From DATFVJ01 sp963727015 (GTDB lineage Bacteria > Actinomycetota > Actinomycetes > Streptosporangiales > Streptosporangiaceae), in contig CAVSEV010000011.1 in the NCBI GenBank assembly GCA_963727015.1, positions 620,001 through 684,000 of the forward strand: a DNA stretch of 64,000 nucleotides, read 5' to 3'. The notes under the pieces were generated by a model. It worked only from the letters and a program-made list of their open reading frames with translations. It was not told the DNA's origin and ran no database searches. This document shows positions 36,413 through 45,811 of this stretch, piece after piece (positions within the stretch are counted from its first letter, which is position 1; every line of letters starts with the position of its first letter). Made by a program: the position numbers and the translations under genes.

Positions 36413-36949
36413 TCACTTGCCTTCCGGTCGCTGGCTGCTGCGCCGCGCGGCGCGTGCCCGGGTGGGCGGCGCCGGGTCGGTGAGCGCGGCCGGCTTGACG
36501 TCCCGCAGCGTGAACAGGTCGAGGAGCCGGACGCCGAGTGCGGTGCATGACTCACCGGTCGCGGTGTAGACGACGAGGTCGCCGTCAATGCCGCAGACCA
36601 CGTTCTCATCCGCGTACACCTCGACGCTGTCGGGCAGGGCGAGTGGCGCGACGAGCTCGGCGGCGTAGCCCGTGGCCAGATTGACCCAGTCGTCCGGCAC
36701 CGGAAGAACCTGGCGGGTACCCGTCACTTCGCGCAAGGCACGAGCCGACGGCGTGCTGCCCGCGTGCACGATTACTGCGGTGAGGACGCCGCCTGCGTCG
36801 TACATCCGCACCGCGAGGCAGCGGCTCTTGGGCAGCCTCAGGACCTCAGGTAACTGGTCCGCCGACGATATTGGGCGAGGGAGGTGGACGATCTCGTGCC
36901 GCGTTCCTGACTCGACAAGCGTGCGGTGCAGGGTCAGCGCATCCATCAT
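36413..36949 (-). CDS. YbaK/EbsC-type aminoacyl-tRNA deacylase domain protein
   Basis: The single domain has the YbaK fold pattern: an N-terminal LHRTLVESGTRHEIVHLPRP, KSRCLAVRMYDAGGVL for the strand-loop holding the catalytic Lys region, and TGYAAELVAPLALPDSVEVY with the GxxxP-type loop. The family hydrolyses mischarged tRNAs. The first catalytic Lys equivalent is not certain here (VRMYDA). A basic tail ends the 178 residues. The stop lies 72 bp upstream of the NUDIX start on the same strand. Confidence 0.75.
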   Translation of the reverse strand: MMDALTLHRTLVESGTRHEIVHLPRPISSADQLPEVLRLPKSRCLAVRMYDAGGVLTAVIVHAGSTPSARALREVTGTRQVLPVPDDWVNLATGYAAELVAPLALPDSVEVYADENVVCGIDGDLVVYTATGESCTALGVRLLDLFTLRDVKPAALTDPAPPTRARAARRSSQRPEGK

Positions 36950-37116
36950 CCGTCTAGCACCAGCTCTCCGGCTCGCGCCCCGGCTACGGGCCGCGGACCT
37001 TCAACTACAGCCCTCGACTAGGCTAACCCGGAACGAGCCCCCGGCGGCAGTGCGGCGGACGGGAGATCTTAACGCCGCCGGACATTAAGCTTCACGAGCA
37101 TCTACCCTCGAATCCC

Positions 37117-38601
37117 GTGCCGAAAGACATGCCCCTGACCGATCAGCAGCGCCGCGCGGTAGGCGCGCTGCTCCGCAAGGTCGCTCCGGCCGCTGATGAC
37201 CTTGGCCGCCTGTTCGCGGCCCACGGACACGAACTTGCCCTTGTCGGTGGCTCGGTGCGGGACGTGTTCCTGGCCAGGCAGTCCGAGGATCTGGACATGA
37301 CCACCGATGCCCCGCCAGAGCGGGTGATGGAAATCGCCGCAGGCTGGGCCGACGCGGTCTGGCCGATCGGGATCGAGTTCGGCACCGTGGGCCTGCGCAA
37401 GGACGGCCGCACGCTTGAGATCACGACTTACCGCAGCGATCGTTACGGCCCCAGGTCCCGCAAGCCGACCGTGCAGTATGGAACCTCACTCGAGGCTGAC
37501 CTGGCCCGGCGCGATTTCACGATCAACGCGATGGCGGTGCGGCTTCCCGCCGGAGGATTCCACGATCTCGTGGACCCTTTCGGTGGCCTTCGTGACCTGA
37601 AGGAAGGCGTGCTACGCACGCCCTCAAGCCCGGAGAGCTCATTCGGCGACGATCCGCTCCGGATGCTCCGCGCGGCGAGGTTCGCTGCGCAACTCGGATT
37701 CTACGTGGCACCCGAGGCCCGCGAGGCGATGGCCGCGATGGCCGAGCGGGTCAGCCCCCGGGGTAAGGTTTCCGCCGAGCGGATCCGGGCTGAGCTGGCC
37801 AAACTCATGGTCGCGCCCGATCCGCGGGCGGGGATCGAGCTCCTCGTGGAAACTGGGCTGGCGGCATACATCCTGCCGGAGGTGCCCAAGCTCAAGCTGG
37901 AAACCGATGAGCACCACAGGCACAAGGATGTCTACGAGCACTCGCTTACCGTGCTAACCCAGGCGACAGAGCTAGAGGAGCAGTACGGCCTGGCCGGCGA
38001 TGTGGTCGTGCGGCTCGCGGCGCTGCTGCACGACATCGGCAAGCCGAAGACCCGCACGCTGCTGCCCGGTGGCCGGGTGGCCTTCCATCACCACGAGGTC
38101 GTGGGTGCCGCGATGGCCAGGTCCCGGCTGCGGGAGCTGCGCTTCCCCAAGGCCGTCGTGGACGATGTGGCCCGCCTGGTCGAGCTGCACCTGCGGTTCC
38201 ACGGGTATGGCACTGGCGAGTGGACGGACTCGGCGGTCCGCAGGTATGTCAAGGATGCGGGCCCACTGCTCACCCGGCTGCATGTACTCACCCGTGCCGA
38301 CTGCACCACGCGGAACAAGGCGAGGGCGGCCAGGCTCGCCAGCGCGTACCGCGCACTCGAGGAGCGCATCGCAAGGCTCGCGAAGGAAGAGGAGATTGGC
38401 AGGATCCGGCCCGACCTTGACGGCAACGAGATCATGCGGATCCTCGGCATGCCATCTGGACCGGTCGTCGGCGAAGCTTACCGGTTCCTGCTCGACCTGC
38501 GGATGGAACACGGCCCGCTCGGGCCGCAGCGTGCCGAGGCCGAACTGCTCCACTGGGCTCGCGAGCGAGGCATCGCATCGCCGGGCGCCGATCCGAACTA
38601 G
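37117..38601 (+). CDS. cca: CCA tRNA nucleotidyltransferase
   Basis: Adds or repairs the 3' CCA of tRNAs; needed here because both tRNA genes in the window lack an encoded CCA. The class II polymerase head has LVGGSVRDVFL and the metal-binding EDLDMTTDA, then RRDFTINAMAV and GDDPLRMLRAARFAAQLGF. A C-terminal HD domain is present with LLHDIGKPKTR. The GTG start and 494 residues match the actinobacterial family. It is divergent from the YbaK-like gene and convergent with the MFS gene. Confidence 0.95.
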   Translation: MPKDMPLTDQQRRAVGALLRKVAPAADDLGRLFAAHGHELALVGGSVRDVFLARQSEDLDMTTDAPPERVMEIAAGWADAVWPIGIEFGTVGLRKDGRTLEITTYRSDRYGPRSRKPTVQYGTSLEADLARRDFTINAMAVRLPAGGFHDLVDPFGGLRDLKEGVLRTPSSPESSFGDDPLRMLRAARFAAQLGFYVAPEAREAMAAMAERVSPRGKVSAERIRAELAKLMVAPDPRAGIELLVETGLAAYILPEVPKLKLETDEHHRHKDVYEHSLTVLTQATELEEQYGLAGDVVVRLAALLHDIGKPKTRTLLPGGRVAFHHHEVVGAAMARSRLRELRFPKAVVDDVARLVELHLRFHGYGTGEWTDSAVRRYVKDAGPLLTRLHVLTRADCTTRNKARAARLASAYRALEERIARLAKEEEIGRIRPDLDGNEIMRILGMPSGPVVGEAYRFLLDLRMEHGPLGPQRAEAELLHWARERGIASPGADPN

Positions 38602-38673
38602 CGATCCCAGACAGCTCTCCCGCATGCCTCGCCGCCAGTTCGGTATGCGATCCGGCGATAGCGGACGTTTACA

Positions 38674-40002
38674 TCATCTGCGGGCCGGCGTGGGCTTGCT
38701 CGGCTGCTGGGCAGAACGGGCCTGACCGCGGGTAAGCATCGCGTAACCGGCCGCGGCGAGCAGGTACCCTATCGCCACCACCGCGATGAGCGGGTAGGAC
38801 TTGCCATCCACAGGCATGAAGGGCGCACTGATCGCGGCCCCGAGCACGAGGGCCGCGTTGAAAAGCATGTCGTAGAGCGAGAAGACGCGCCCGAGATAAG
38901 CGTCGGCCACGTACTCCTGGACCGTCGTGTCCACGCAGATCTTGACCCCCTGGGCGACCACCCCGAGTGCGAAGCCGGCGACGAGGAGGGGGATCTGGCG
39001 GAAGGTCGAACCGAGCAGTCCCTCGAGGACCCCACCAGTGGCGAGCAGGATTGTTATCCAGGTTGTCTTTGCAATCCGGCTGGTCACCGACGGCGTGATA
39101 AGGGCCGCCGCAAAATAGCCGAGGGCCGATGTGATCACCACGAGAGTCAGGTGACCGAGCGCGGCGTTGCCGTTGCCGGACGGGTAGAAATAGTTCCTGT
39201 ACAGCAGGATCGTCATTACGAACAAGATTCCGTAAAGGAACCTGAAGCTGCCGATCGCGCCGAGCGCGTAGGCAGCGGGCCGGCGTTCCCACAGATGGCG
39301 CGCCCCGGCGGCCAAGCCGCGCACTACCGCGCCAAGCTCCTTGGACATCCCCTGAACGCGAAGGCCGGCCGTATCACTTTGCGGTCCGAGCAGGTCACGC
39401 CGCATGCTCGCGGCGGCCAACCCGGCGAGCAGGTAACAGGCGCCGCCGACAAGCAGGGTCGCCGCCGAGCCCGCGTGGCCGCCTCCGGTCGCCAGATGGA
39501 CGCCGAGCCCGGCGATTCCGCCGATGAAGCCTACGATCGTGCCAGTGGTCGGTGCCACCGCGTTCGCCATCACGAGCTTGTCCTGCGCGACGACATGCGG
39601 CAGCCCCGCGGACAGCGCGGAGAGGAAGAACCTGTTGACGCCGAGCACGGCGAGGGCGCTGATATAGAGCGGGAAGCCGAGGCCGCCCGAGGCGACCAGG
39701 AGTGCGGTGACAACGACGAGCGCCGCCCGGATCAGCGCGGACCAGACCAGGATCTGGCGCCTGGACCAGCGATCGATGAAGACCCCGGCAAACGGCCCGA
39801 TCAACGAGTATGGCAGGTAAAGGACGGCGAACGCCTCCGCCGCAGCGGCCGGGTTGGGGAAGGTCGCCGCGGAGAAGAACGCGTATGCCGCGAAACCGGC
39901 GTTGAAAACGCCGTCCCCGGTCTGCGAGATCAGCCTGGTCGCGAAAAGCCGCCGGAAACCGCGCTCAGCGAGAATAGTCCGCAGGTCCGCGACGTAGGCC
40001 AC
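38674..40002 (-). CDS. Major facilitator superfamily transporter
   Basis: Twelve hydrophobic segments can be counted over 442 residues. The typical MFS cytoplasmic loop between segments 2 and 3 is recognisable as FIDRWSRRQILVW, and the second half has a related loop. The pattern LFATRLISQTGDGVFNAGFA fits the MFS_3/enterobactin exporter-like group. The transported compound cannot be told. It sits downstream of ino1 on the same strand, after a 253-bp spacer with a structured repeat. Confidence 0.88.
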   Translation of the reverse strand: MAYVADLRTILAERGFRRLFATRLISQTGDGVFNAGFAAYAFFSAATFPNPAAAAEAFAVLYLPYSLIGPFAGVFIDRWSRRQILVWSALIRAALVVVTALLVASGGLGFPLYISALAVLGVNRFFLSALSAGLPHVVAQDKLVMANAVAPTTGTIVGFIGGIAGLGVHLATGGGHAGSAATLLVGGACYLLAGLAAASMRRDLLGPQSDTAGLRVQGMSKELGAVVRGLAAGARHLWERRPAAYALGAIGSFRFLYGILFVMTILLYRNYFYPSGNGNAALGHLTLVVITSALGYFAAALITPSVTSRIAKTTWITILLATGGVLEGLLGSTFRQIPLLVAGFALGVVAQGVKICVDTTVQEYVADAYLGRVFSLYDMLFNAALVLGAAISAPFMPVDGKSYPLIAVVAIGYLLAAAGYAMLTRGQARSAQQPSKPTPARR

Positions 40003-40122
40003 CCGATCAGCCTACGGCGCACCGGAATTGTGTCACCAGGCAATCGTGCTGCCAGCGTTATGGCGTCCCATGGATCTTTGGCGATGCGACAGTGCCGTCC
40101 ACGACCCCAGACGACGACGGGC

Positions 40123-40222
40123 GTCGTGGCGGCACCGTCGTCGCCGATAGGTCCACCATCGGCGCCTCGAGAACAAGCCGGGCCTTGCCGATCGCCGCCT
40201 GGATCACCGCCAGCGTCCACCA
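40123..40222 (-). repeat. Structured repeat copy B, downstream of ino1
   Basis: About 100 bp that align with copy A at 19931-20038 in the same orientation relative to the upstream gene. It begins 33 bp after the ino1 stop. It carries the stem CGCCGAT/ATCGGCG in the same place as the copy A stem. A second, slightly bulged inverted repeat (GTGCCG...CGGCAC, 40092-40135) overlaps its distal end. Confidence 0.65.
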
Positions 40223-40255
40223 AGATCCACGGAACGCCCTAGCCGTTAAGGATCT

Positions 40256-41335
40256 TCAGCGATCCACCTCGCCGCGGATGAACTTCTCCACCAGGTCACG
40301 CGCGACATCGTCGCCGTACTGCTCGGGCGGCGACTTCATGAAGTAGGACGAGGCGGAGACAATGGGCCCGCCGATCCCGCGATCCTTAGCTATTTTCGCC
40401 GCGCGGACCGCGTCTATGATCACACCGGCCGAGTTCGGTGAGTCCCAGACTTCGAGCTTGTACTCCAGGTTCAACGGCACGTCGCCGAACGCCTTGCCCT
40501 CCAGCCTGACATACGCCATCTTGCGGTCATCTAGCCACGGTACGTGGTCGGAGGGTCCGATGTGCACTGCCGCGCGCTCCATCTCGTGCGGGATCTGCGA
40601 GGTCACGGCCTGTGTTTTGGAGATCTTCTTGGACTGGAGCCTGCTCCGCTCCAGCATGTTCATGAAGTCCATGTTCCCGCCGAAGTTGAGCTGGTAGGTG
40701 CGCAGCAGCTCGACCCCCCGATCCTCGAACAATTTCGCCAGCACCCGGTGCGTGATCGTAGCGCCGACCTGCGACTTGATGTCGTCGCCGACGATCGGCA
40801 CGCCCGCCTTGGTGAACTTGCGTGCCCACTCCGGGTCGGATGCGATGAACACGGGCAGCGCGTTGACGAACGCCACGCCCGCGTCAAGCGCGCACTGCGC
40901 GTAGAACCGGTCAGCCTGCTCCGAGCCCACCGGCAGGTAGGAGACAAGCACGTCTGTTCGTGTTTCCTTCAGGACGGCCGTCACATCGACCGGATCGTCG
41001 TCGGACTCCGCGATGATCTCCCTGTAGTACTCGCCGAGGCCATCCATGGTGGGACCGCGCTGAACGATCACGCCGGTCGGCGGCAGGTCACAGATCTTGA
41101 TGGTGTTGTTCTCGCTTGCCACGATCGCCTCGGACAAGTCGTGCCCGACCTTCTTCGCGTCCACGTCGAAAGCGGCAGAGAACTCCACGTCCCGCACGTG
41201 GTAGGGGCCGAAGCGCACATGCATAAGACCTGGCACCCGGCTGCCGTCGTCGGCGTCCTTGTAATACTCGACACCCTGCGCGAGCGAACTCGCGCAGTTG
41301 CCCACACCCACGATGGCCACGCGTACGGAACCCAT
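40256..41335 (-). CDS. ino1: Inositol-3-phosphate synthase
   Basis: NAD-dependent enzyme converting glucose 6-phosphate to inositol 3-phosphate, for mycothiol and phosphatidylinositol lipids. The NAD-binding VRVAIVGVGNCASSLAQGVE opens the protein; further family blocks are VSYLPVGSEQADRFYAQ, GDDIKSQVGATITHR and LNFGGNMDFMNML. The ATG at 41335 has AAGGAG eight bases upstream, giving 359 residues. It lies 59 bp downstream of the padR-like gene, the arrangement usual in actinomycetes, so PadR may control it. Confidence 0.97.
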   Translation of the reverse strand: MGSVRVAIVGVGNCASSLAQGVEYYKDADDGSRVPGLMHVRFGPYHVRDVEFSAAFDVDAKKVGHDLSEAIVASENNTIKICDLPPTGVIVQRGPTMDGLGEYYREIIAESDDDPVDVTAVLKETRTDVLVSYLPVGSEQADRFYAQCALDAGVAFVNALPVFIASDPEWARKFTKAGVPIVGDDIKSQVGATITHRVLAKLFEDRGVELLRTYQLNFGGNMDFMNMLERSRLQSKKISKTQAVTSQIPHEMERAAVHIGPSDHVPWLDDRKMAYVRLEGKAFGDVPLNLEYKLEVWDSPNSAGVIIDAVRAAKIAKDRGIGGPIVSASSYFMKSPPEQYGDDVARDLVEKFIRGEVDR

Positions 41336-41394
41336 CTGGACTGCTCCTTTACTATTGTGTGTGCCGGTATGCGCGCCCGCCATAGCCTGGCGGC

Positions 41395-42021
41395 TCAGCG
41401 TGGCTCCGGCGTTGTGTTGCGTTCCGTGTGAACAGCGGCCGGCGGTGTACCGCTGCCCGGGTCAGACCGCCGCTCGGAATCGATCAGCTCGTTGAGCCAG
41501 CGAACCTCGCGCTCTACCGACTCCAATCCGTGTCTCTGCAGCTCGAGCGTGTAGCTGTCCAGCCGTTCCCGCGTCCTAGCCAGAGCTCCGCGGACGCCCT
41601 CGAGGCGCTCCTCGAGCCTGGTTCGCCTGCCTTCGAGGATCCTCAGCCGCACATCCGCGCGAGTCTGGCCGAAAAACGCGAATCGCACGCCGAATCCGTC
41701 GTCCTCCCATGCCGCTGGACCGGCTTCGGCGAGGAGGTTCTGCAGCCGGTCCTTGCCATCGGCGGTGAGCCGGTAGACGATCTTTGATCGGCGCCCGGCG
41801 CGGGCGCGGCCGGTGCCATCCCGCGGCTCATCAGCCTCCTCGGCGATCATGCCCTGGGCGAGTAGCAGTTTGAGACACGGGTAAAGCGACCCGTACGAGA
41901 ACGCACGAAAGGTACCGAGCAGGGCGTTGAGCCGCTTGCGCAGTTCGTATCCGTGCATCGGCGTCTCGTGCACCAGCCCGAGGACGGCGAGCTCGAGCAC
42001 GCCCGGCCGGTTGCTGCTCAC
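41395..42021 (-). CDS. PadR family transcriptional regulator
   Basis: Winged helix-turn-helix repressor. The PadR signature is seen in LELAVLGLVHETPMHGYELRKRL, FSYGSLYPCLKLLLAQGMI (recognition helix and wing) and KIVYRLTADGKDRLQNLL, followed by a C-terminal coiled-coil dimerisation helix pair (residues 120-185). The GTG start lies 105 bp from a perfect 9-bp inverted repeat at 42127-42149 that is a likely operator. It is immediately upstream of ino1. Confidence 0.92.
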   Translation of the reverse strand: MSSNRPGVLELAVLGLVHETPMHGYELRKRLNALLGTFRAFSYGSLYPCLKLLLAQGMIAEEADEPRDGTGRARAGRRSKIVYRLTADGKDRLQNLLAEAGPAAWEDDGFGVRFAFFGQTRADVRLRILEGRRTRLEERLEGVRGALARTRERLDSYTLELQRHGLESVEREVRWLNELIDSERRSDPGSGTPPAAVHTERNTTPEPR

Positions 42022-42126
42022 GTCGTGGTCACCTCTGCGGATAGGGGATAAGCCGTGGCCGCCCGCTTGCGGCCGCCGCAGCCATCATGATGAGTGGCTG
42101 TGGAACCCGGCTCCGAACCTTCAGTG

Positions 42127-42149
42127 CGATGTATCAGTGCGATACATCG
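42127..42149. promoter_or_regulatory. Putative PadR operator
   Basis: CGATGTATC, spacer AGTGC, GATACATCG forms a perfect 9-bp dyad in the divergent region between the padR-like gene and the DUF5318 gene. ATGT...ACAT half-sites are typical of PadR operators, although the usual spacing is shorter than here (11 bp). A related TATGTTGAG half-site lies 15 bp further on. Confidence 0.55.
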
Positions 42150-42314
42150 CCAAGATATGTTGAGTCGCCTCATCGCGCAAGTCAGGTGATCCTGCCGGGA
42201 CGATGCCGCCGGTCACAGCATCGGCCGGCGTTGCCGGCGAGATCTGGTCGACGGCCGCGCCTGCCCAGCATCTGGGCTCGGCCGGTGTTGCCCATCCGTC
42301 GTACTCTGTCGGGC

Positions 42315-42719
42315 ATGGGGTCACGTCGATCGGTAATCGACTACGCGCTCGCCCGGCGCGCGACGCTCGCGTCCGTGTCCGCCGGCCACACGACGGTCGC
42401 TGACGTCTGTGACGCCCATCCATACCTGCTGCGGGCAGCGAAATTTCACGGCGAGCCGACCGGCGCAGACTGCCCCATCTGCCGCAAGACAAAGCTCACC
42501 CACGTGACATACGTCTATGGGGACGAACTCGGGCAGTACGAGGGCCGGGTGAAGCAAGCGCCAGAGCTAGCCGAGATGGCACTCGAATACGGAGAGTTCC
42601 GCGTGTACGTCGTCGAGGTCTGCCAGAGTTGTGCCTGGAATCACCTTGCGTCGTCCTACGTTCTCGGCACCGGCGAGCCACGTCCACGGCGTGGCAGGCG
42701 TGCTCGCTCCGGCGGGTGA
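42315..42719 (+). CDS. DUF5318 family protein
   Basis: Conserved actinobacterial protein of unknown function, 134 residues. It carries two Cys pairs, DCPICRKTKL and VEVCQSCAWNHL, which suggests a zinc ribbon. The ATG at 42315 follows a GGGC-rich stretch; longer frames run into the putative PadR operator and are rejected. It lies upstream of the class A PBP gene in the same orientation, as in related genomes. Confidence 0.85.
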   Translation: MGSRRSVIDYALARRATLASVSAGHTTVADVCDAHPYLLRAAKFHGEPTGADCPICRKTKLTHVTYVYGDELGQYEGRVKQAPELAEMALEYGEFRVYVVEVCQSCAWNHLASSYVLGTGEPRPRRGRRARSGG

Positions 42720-42918
42720 CGAGGGCGCGCAGGTGTCGTTATGGCGAAGGTGTCCATTAGCGCGGGTGTATAGATGGAAGTGCGCAGATAGAGCTTCGCA
42801 GATAAGCCGGGCCGCTGCGCGGCGCGGCACACCGGACAACCTTGTAGCCTCGGTGACTCCGGCAGGGGCCTGCTCGCGTGCTCGCCCGTCGCCGCAGCCA
42901 GCTACCCAGCGAGGACGC

Positions 42919-45624
42919 GTGAGTACGAGAGACTTCACCCGGCCACAGCGGCCCGGCCGTCCGTACGGGCGCGAGCCATATCAGCGCGAGCGCGTCCGGC
43001 CCGATGGCGCCGATCCGCCGGATCGCTCTGATGATCCGTACGGGATCTACCGGCCCGCGGACGGCGCGCGTGGCGGTCACCGAGCCTCGAGTTCCACCAC
43101 ATTGCGCCCGGGAGCGCAGGAGCGCCCTGGGCGGCCGGAGCGCCCTGGGCGGCCGGAGCGCCCTGGGCGGCCGGACCGCGCTGGCGGACCTGGCGCACCG
43201 CGGGGGCCCATGCCACCAGGCAAACGCCGTGGCCAGGGAGGTAACGGTGGCTTCTTCCTGCGCATGCTGCGTGGTCCCTGGACGTGGAAGAGGATCGCCA
43301 CGATCGTGTGCATCGCATTCGGCCTCGGCATCGCCCTGGTGGCAATCGTGATCGGCATCGCCTATGCGCAGACCCCGATCCCCAGCGCCGTGGCGCAGGC
43401 GGCACAACAGCAGGACTCGATCGTGTACTTCAGCAACGGCAAATCCGTCGCCGACACGTTCGGCAACACCGACAGGCAACTGCTGACCTCCAGCCAGATA
43501 CCTTCGGTGCTGAGGAACGCCGTGCTCGCCGCCGAGGACAGGCACTTCTACACCGAGGGCGGGGTGTCACCGACGGGCATCCTGCGCGCGACGTACACCG
43601 ACCTGAGAGGCGGCTCGATTCAGGGCGGCTCGACGATCACTCAGCAGTTCGTCAGGAACTATTACCAGAACATCGGCACGGCGGAGACGATGTCGAGGAA
43701 GCTCAAAGAGATCTTCGTCTCGATGAAGCTGGCTAGGCAGAAGTCCAAGTCCTGGATCCTCACGCAATACCTGAACACCATCTACCTAGGCAAGGGCACG
43801 TACGGCGCGGGCGCCGCGTCGCAGATGTACTTCGGCGTCCCCGCGTCGCGGCTATCCGTGGCCGAGGCTGCGACACTCGCCGCGATCATCCAGTCACCCG
43901 GTTACTATCCGACGTCCGCACCTGGCGCGCGGCAGGCGCTCATGGCGCGCTGGCATTACGTGCTGAACGGCATGGTGGCGATGGGCACCCTGTCATCGAA
44001 GCAGGCAGCGGCACAGAAATTCCCGAAACTCGGCGACTACCAGCAACTCGGCATCGGGCCGGACGCTTACGACGGCTACATCAAGGACGCCGTCTATAAC
44101 GAGCTGCGTACCATGTACCACTACACCGATAGCGAGATCAACAACGGCGGCCTGCGGATCGTCACCACGTTCGACAAAGCCAAGATGGACGCCCTTTACC
44201 GTTCGGTGCGCGAGAACGAGAAGCTCATGCAGGAGGGCGGCAAGGCGCTGCCGTGGTACGCGCACGTGGGCGCGGTGCTCGAACAGCCGAACACGGGCGC
44301 GATCGTCGCCATGTACGGCGGTCCCGGCTACGATGCCGCCCACTGCGCCAGGATCAAATGCCAGTACGACATGGCATTGACGAACCGCGAGCAGGTCGGT
44401 TCGTCGTTCAAGCCTTACGTGCTCGCAGAGGCGCGCGCGCAGGGCATGAGCGTCCAGTCCAGCGTGCTCGACGGCTATTCACCGATCTGCGTGCCTGCCG
44501 ACACCAACCCGATGCTGTACGCCGCCAGGGTGCCGTCACCGACCGCGCCATGCCCGTCGTCTGCTGGCCCGATGGCATTCAACGTGTCGAACGACCAGGG
44601 AGACGGGAGCTTGGGCCCGGTAAGTGTGCAGGTCGCGACGGCTGCCTCCCTGAACACCGCCTACACAGATCTGCTCCACCGGGTGGGCACGCAGAAGGTC
44701 ATCGACCTGGCGCAGAAGTTCGGGGTCGACACGAGCAACTACCCGAACGGCTCCGGGCTGGAATCCATGCGCGGCCAGGTTGGCATCGCTCTTGGGCAGG
44801 GCTCCCTCACCGCGGAGGAGCAGGCGACGATGTTCAACACGCTCGCGGACGGCGGCGAGTACATCACGCCACATGTCATCGAGCGGATCACCCAGGGCAG
44901 CACGACCCGGACGGCCAGCATCACCCACGTGGAGGTGCTCACCCCCGACGTCGCGTCGGATGTCGACTGGGCCCTTTCCTTCGATGTCCAGCAAGGCGGG
45001 ACCGCGACGAACGCGGCCATGGCAGACGGCCGGGAGATCATCGGCAAGACTGGTACCACGAACGCCGCACAGTCCGCATTCTTCATCGGCGCGATACCGC
45101 AGTACACCCTGTCGGTCGGGATCTTCTCCAACAAGCAAGACGGCAACAGCAACCACCAGTCGCTCAACCTGCTTGGTGGGTTGGCCGGCGGCGGCTACGG
45201 CGGGGACTGGCCGTCCATGATCTGGCGTACCTTCGCCGAGCAGGAGTTCGCGCAACTGCCCGCACAGAACTTCCCCGCGCCCGACTTCGGCGGGGTCAGC
45301 TGGGATCTGCTCGGCCCGTTGCTCACGCCACCTGCGCAGCCGCAACCGCAGCCCCAGCCGCAACCGCAGCCCCAGCCGACAACTCCTGTCTGCGACCCGC
45401 TGAGTCCCTTCTGCGGGCACCACCACCACGGGACCCCGTTGCCGTGCCCGCCCGGCCTGCAACTGCCCGGCTGCGCAACGCCCATGCCCACGCCAACGTC
45501 GGGAGCGCCGAACCCGCCCATCCAGACCCCGCCCGGTGGGCCGCCGACGGGCGGCGTCACGAACCAGGCCGCCATGTCGAGCGCCACGCGGCGCGGACTA
45601 GCCAGCGGGCGCGCCGTAACGTAA
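42919..45624 (+). CDS. Class A penicillin-binding protein (bifunctional transglycosylase/transpeptidase)
   Basis: Polymerises lipid II and cross-links peptidoglycan. Order: a Pro/Arg-rich cytoplasmic N-terminus of about 115 residues; membrane helix (IATIVCIAFGLGIALVAIVI); GT51 domain with AAEDRHFYTEGGVSPTGIL (catalytic Glu) and GGSIQGGSTITQQFVRNYY; transpeptidase domain with the Ser nucleophile in GSSFKPY, the SxN motif as SLN, and KTGTT; then a Pro/Gln- and Gly/Pro-rich tail. The GTG at 42919 has GAGG about six bases upstream, giving 901 residues. The N-terminal RPERPG-like repeats come from 15-bp DNA repeats. Confidence 0.95.
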   Translation: MSTRDFTRPQRPGRPYGREPYQRERVRPDGADPPDRSDDPYGIYRPADGARGGHRASSSTTLRPGAQERPGRPERPGRPERPGRPDRAGGPGAPRGPMPPGKRRGQGGNGGFFLRMLRGPWTWKRIATIVCIAFGLGIALVAIVIGIAYAQTPIPSAVAQAAQQQDSIVYFSNGKSVADTFGNTDRQLLTSSQIPSVLRNAVLAAEDRHFYTEGGVSPTGILRATYTDLRGGSIQGGSTITQQFVRNYYQNIGTAETMSRKLKEIFVSMKLARQKSKSWILTQYLNTIYLGKGTYGAGAASQMYFGVPASRLSVAEAATLAAIIQSPGYYPTSAPGARQALMARWHYVLNGMVAMGTLSSKQAAAQKFPKLGDYQQLGIGPDAYDGYIKDAVYNELRTMYHYTDSEINNGGLRIVTTFDKAKMDALYRSVRENEKLMQEGGKALPWYAHVGAVLEQPNTGAIVAMYGGPGYDAAHCARIKCQYDMALTNREQVGSSFKPYVLAEARAQGMSVQSSVLDGYSPICVPADTNPMLYAARVPSPTAPCPSSAGPMAFNVSNDQGDGSLGPVSVQVATAASLNTAYTDLLHRVGTQKVIDLAQKFGVDTSNYPNGSGLESMRGQVGIALGQGSLTAEEQATMFNTLADGGEYITPHVIERITQGSTTRTASITHVEVLTPDVASDVDWALSFDVQQGGTATNAAMADGREIIGKTGTTNAAQSAFFIGAIPQYTLSVGIFSNKQDGNSNHQSLNLLGGLAGGGYGGDWPSMIWRTFAEQEFAQLPAQNFPAPDFGGVSWDLLGPLLTPPAQPQPQPQPQPQPQPTTPVCDPLSPFCGHHHHGTPLPCPPGLQLPGCATPMPTPTSGAPNPPIQTPPGGPPTGGVTNQAAMSSATRRGLASGRAVT

Positions 45625-45811
45625 CGGCACCTGCCGGGTCGCCGTAGGCTGGCCAGATGATCGAACGGCGGCCGCAGGCGCCAGGCGCCGACGGGCAACC
45701 TGAGCCCGGCGGCGACCAGCCCGGCGCCACACCGCAGGCCGATCCGCCGGATCAGCGAAACGCCCCTGGCGCCCTTCCCGCCCACGCTCCTGACGGCCGG
45801 CCGGCGAGCCG

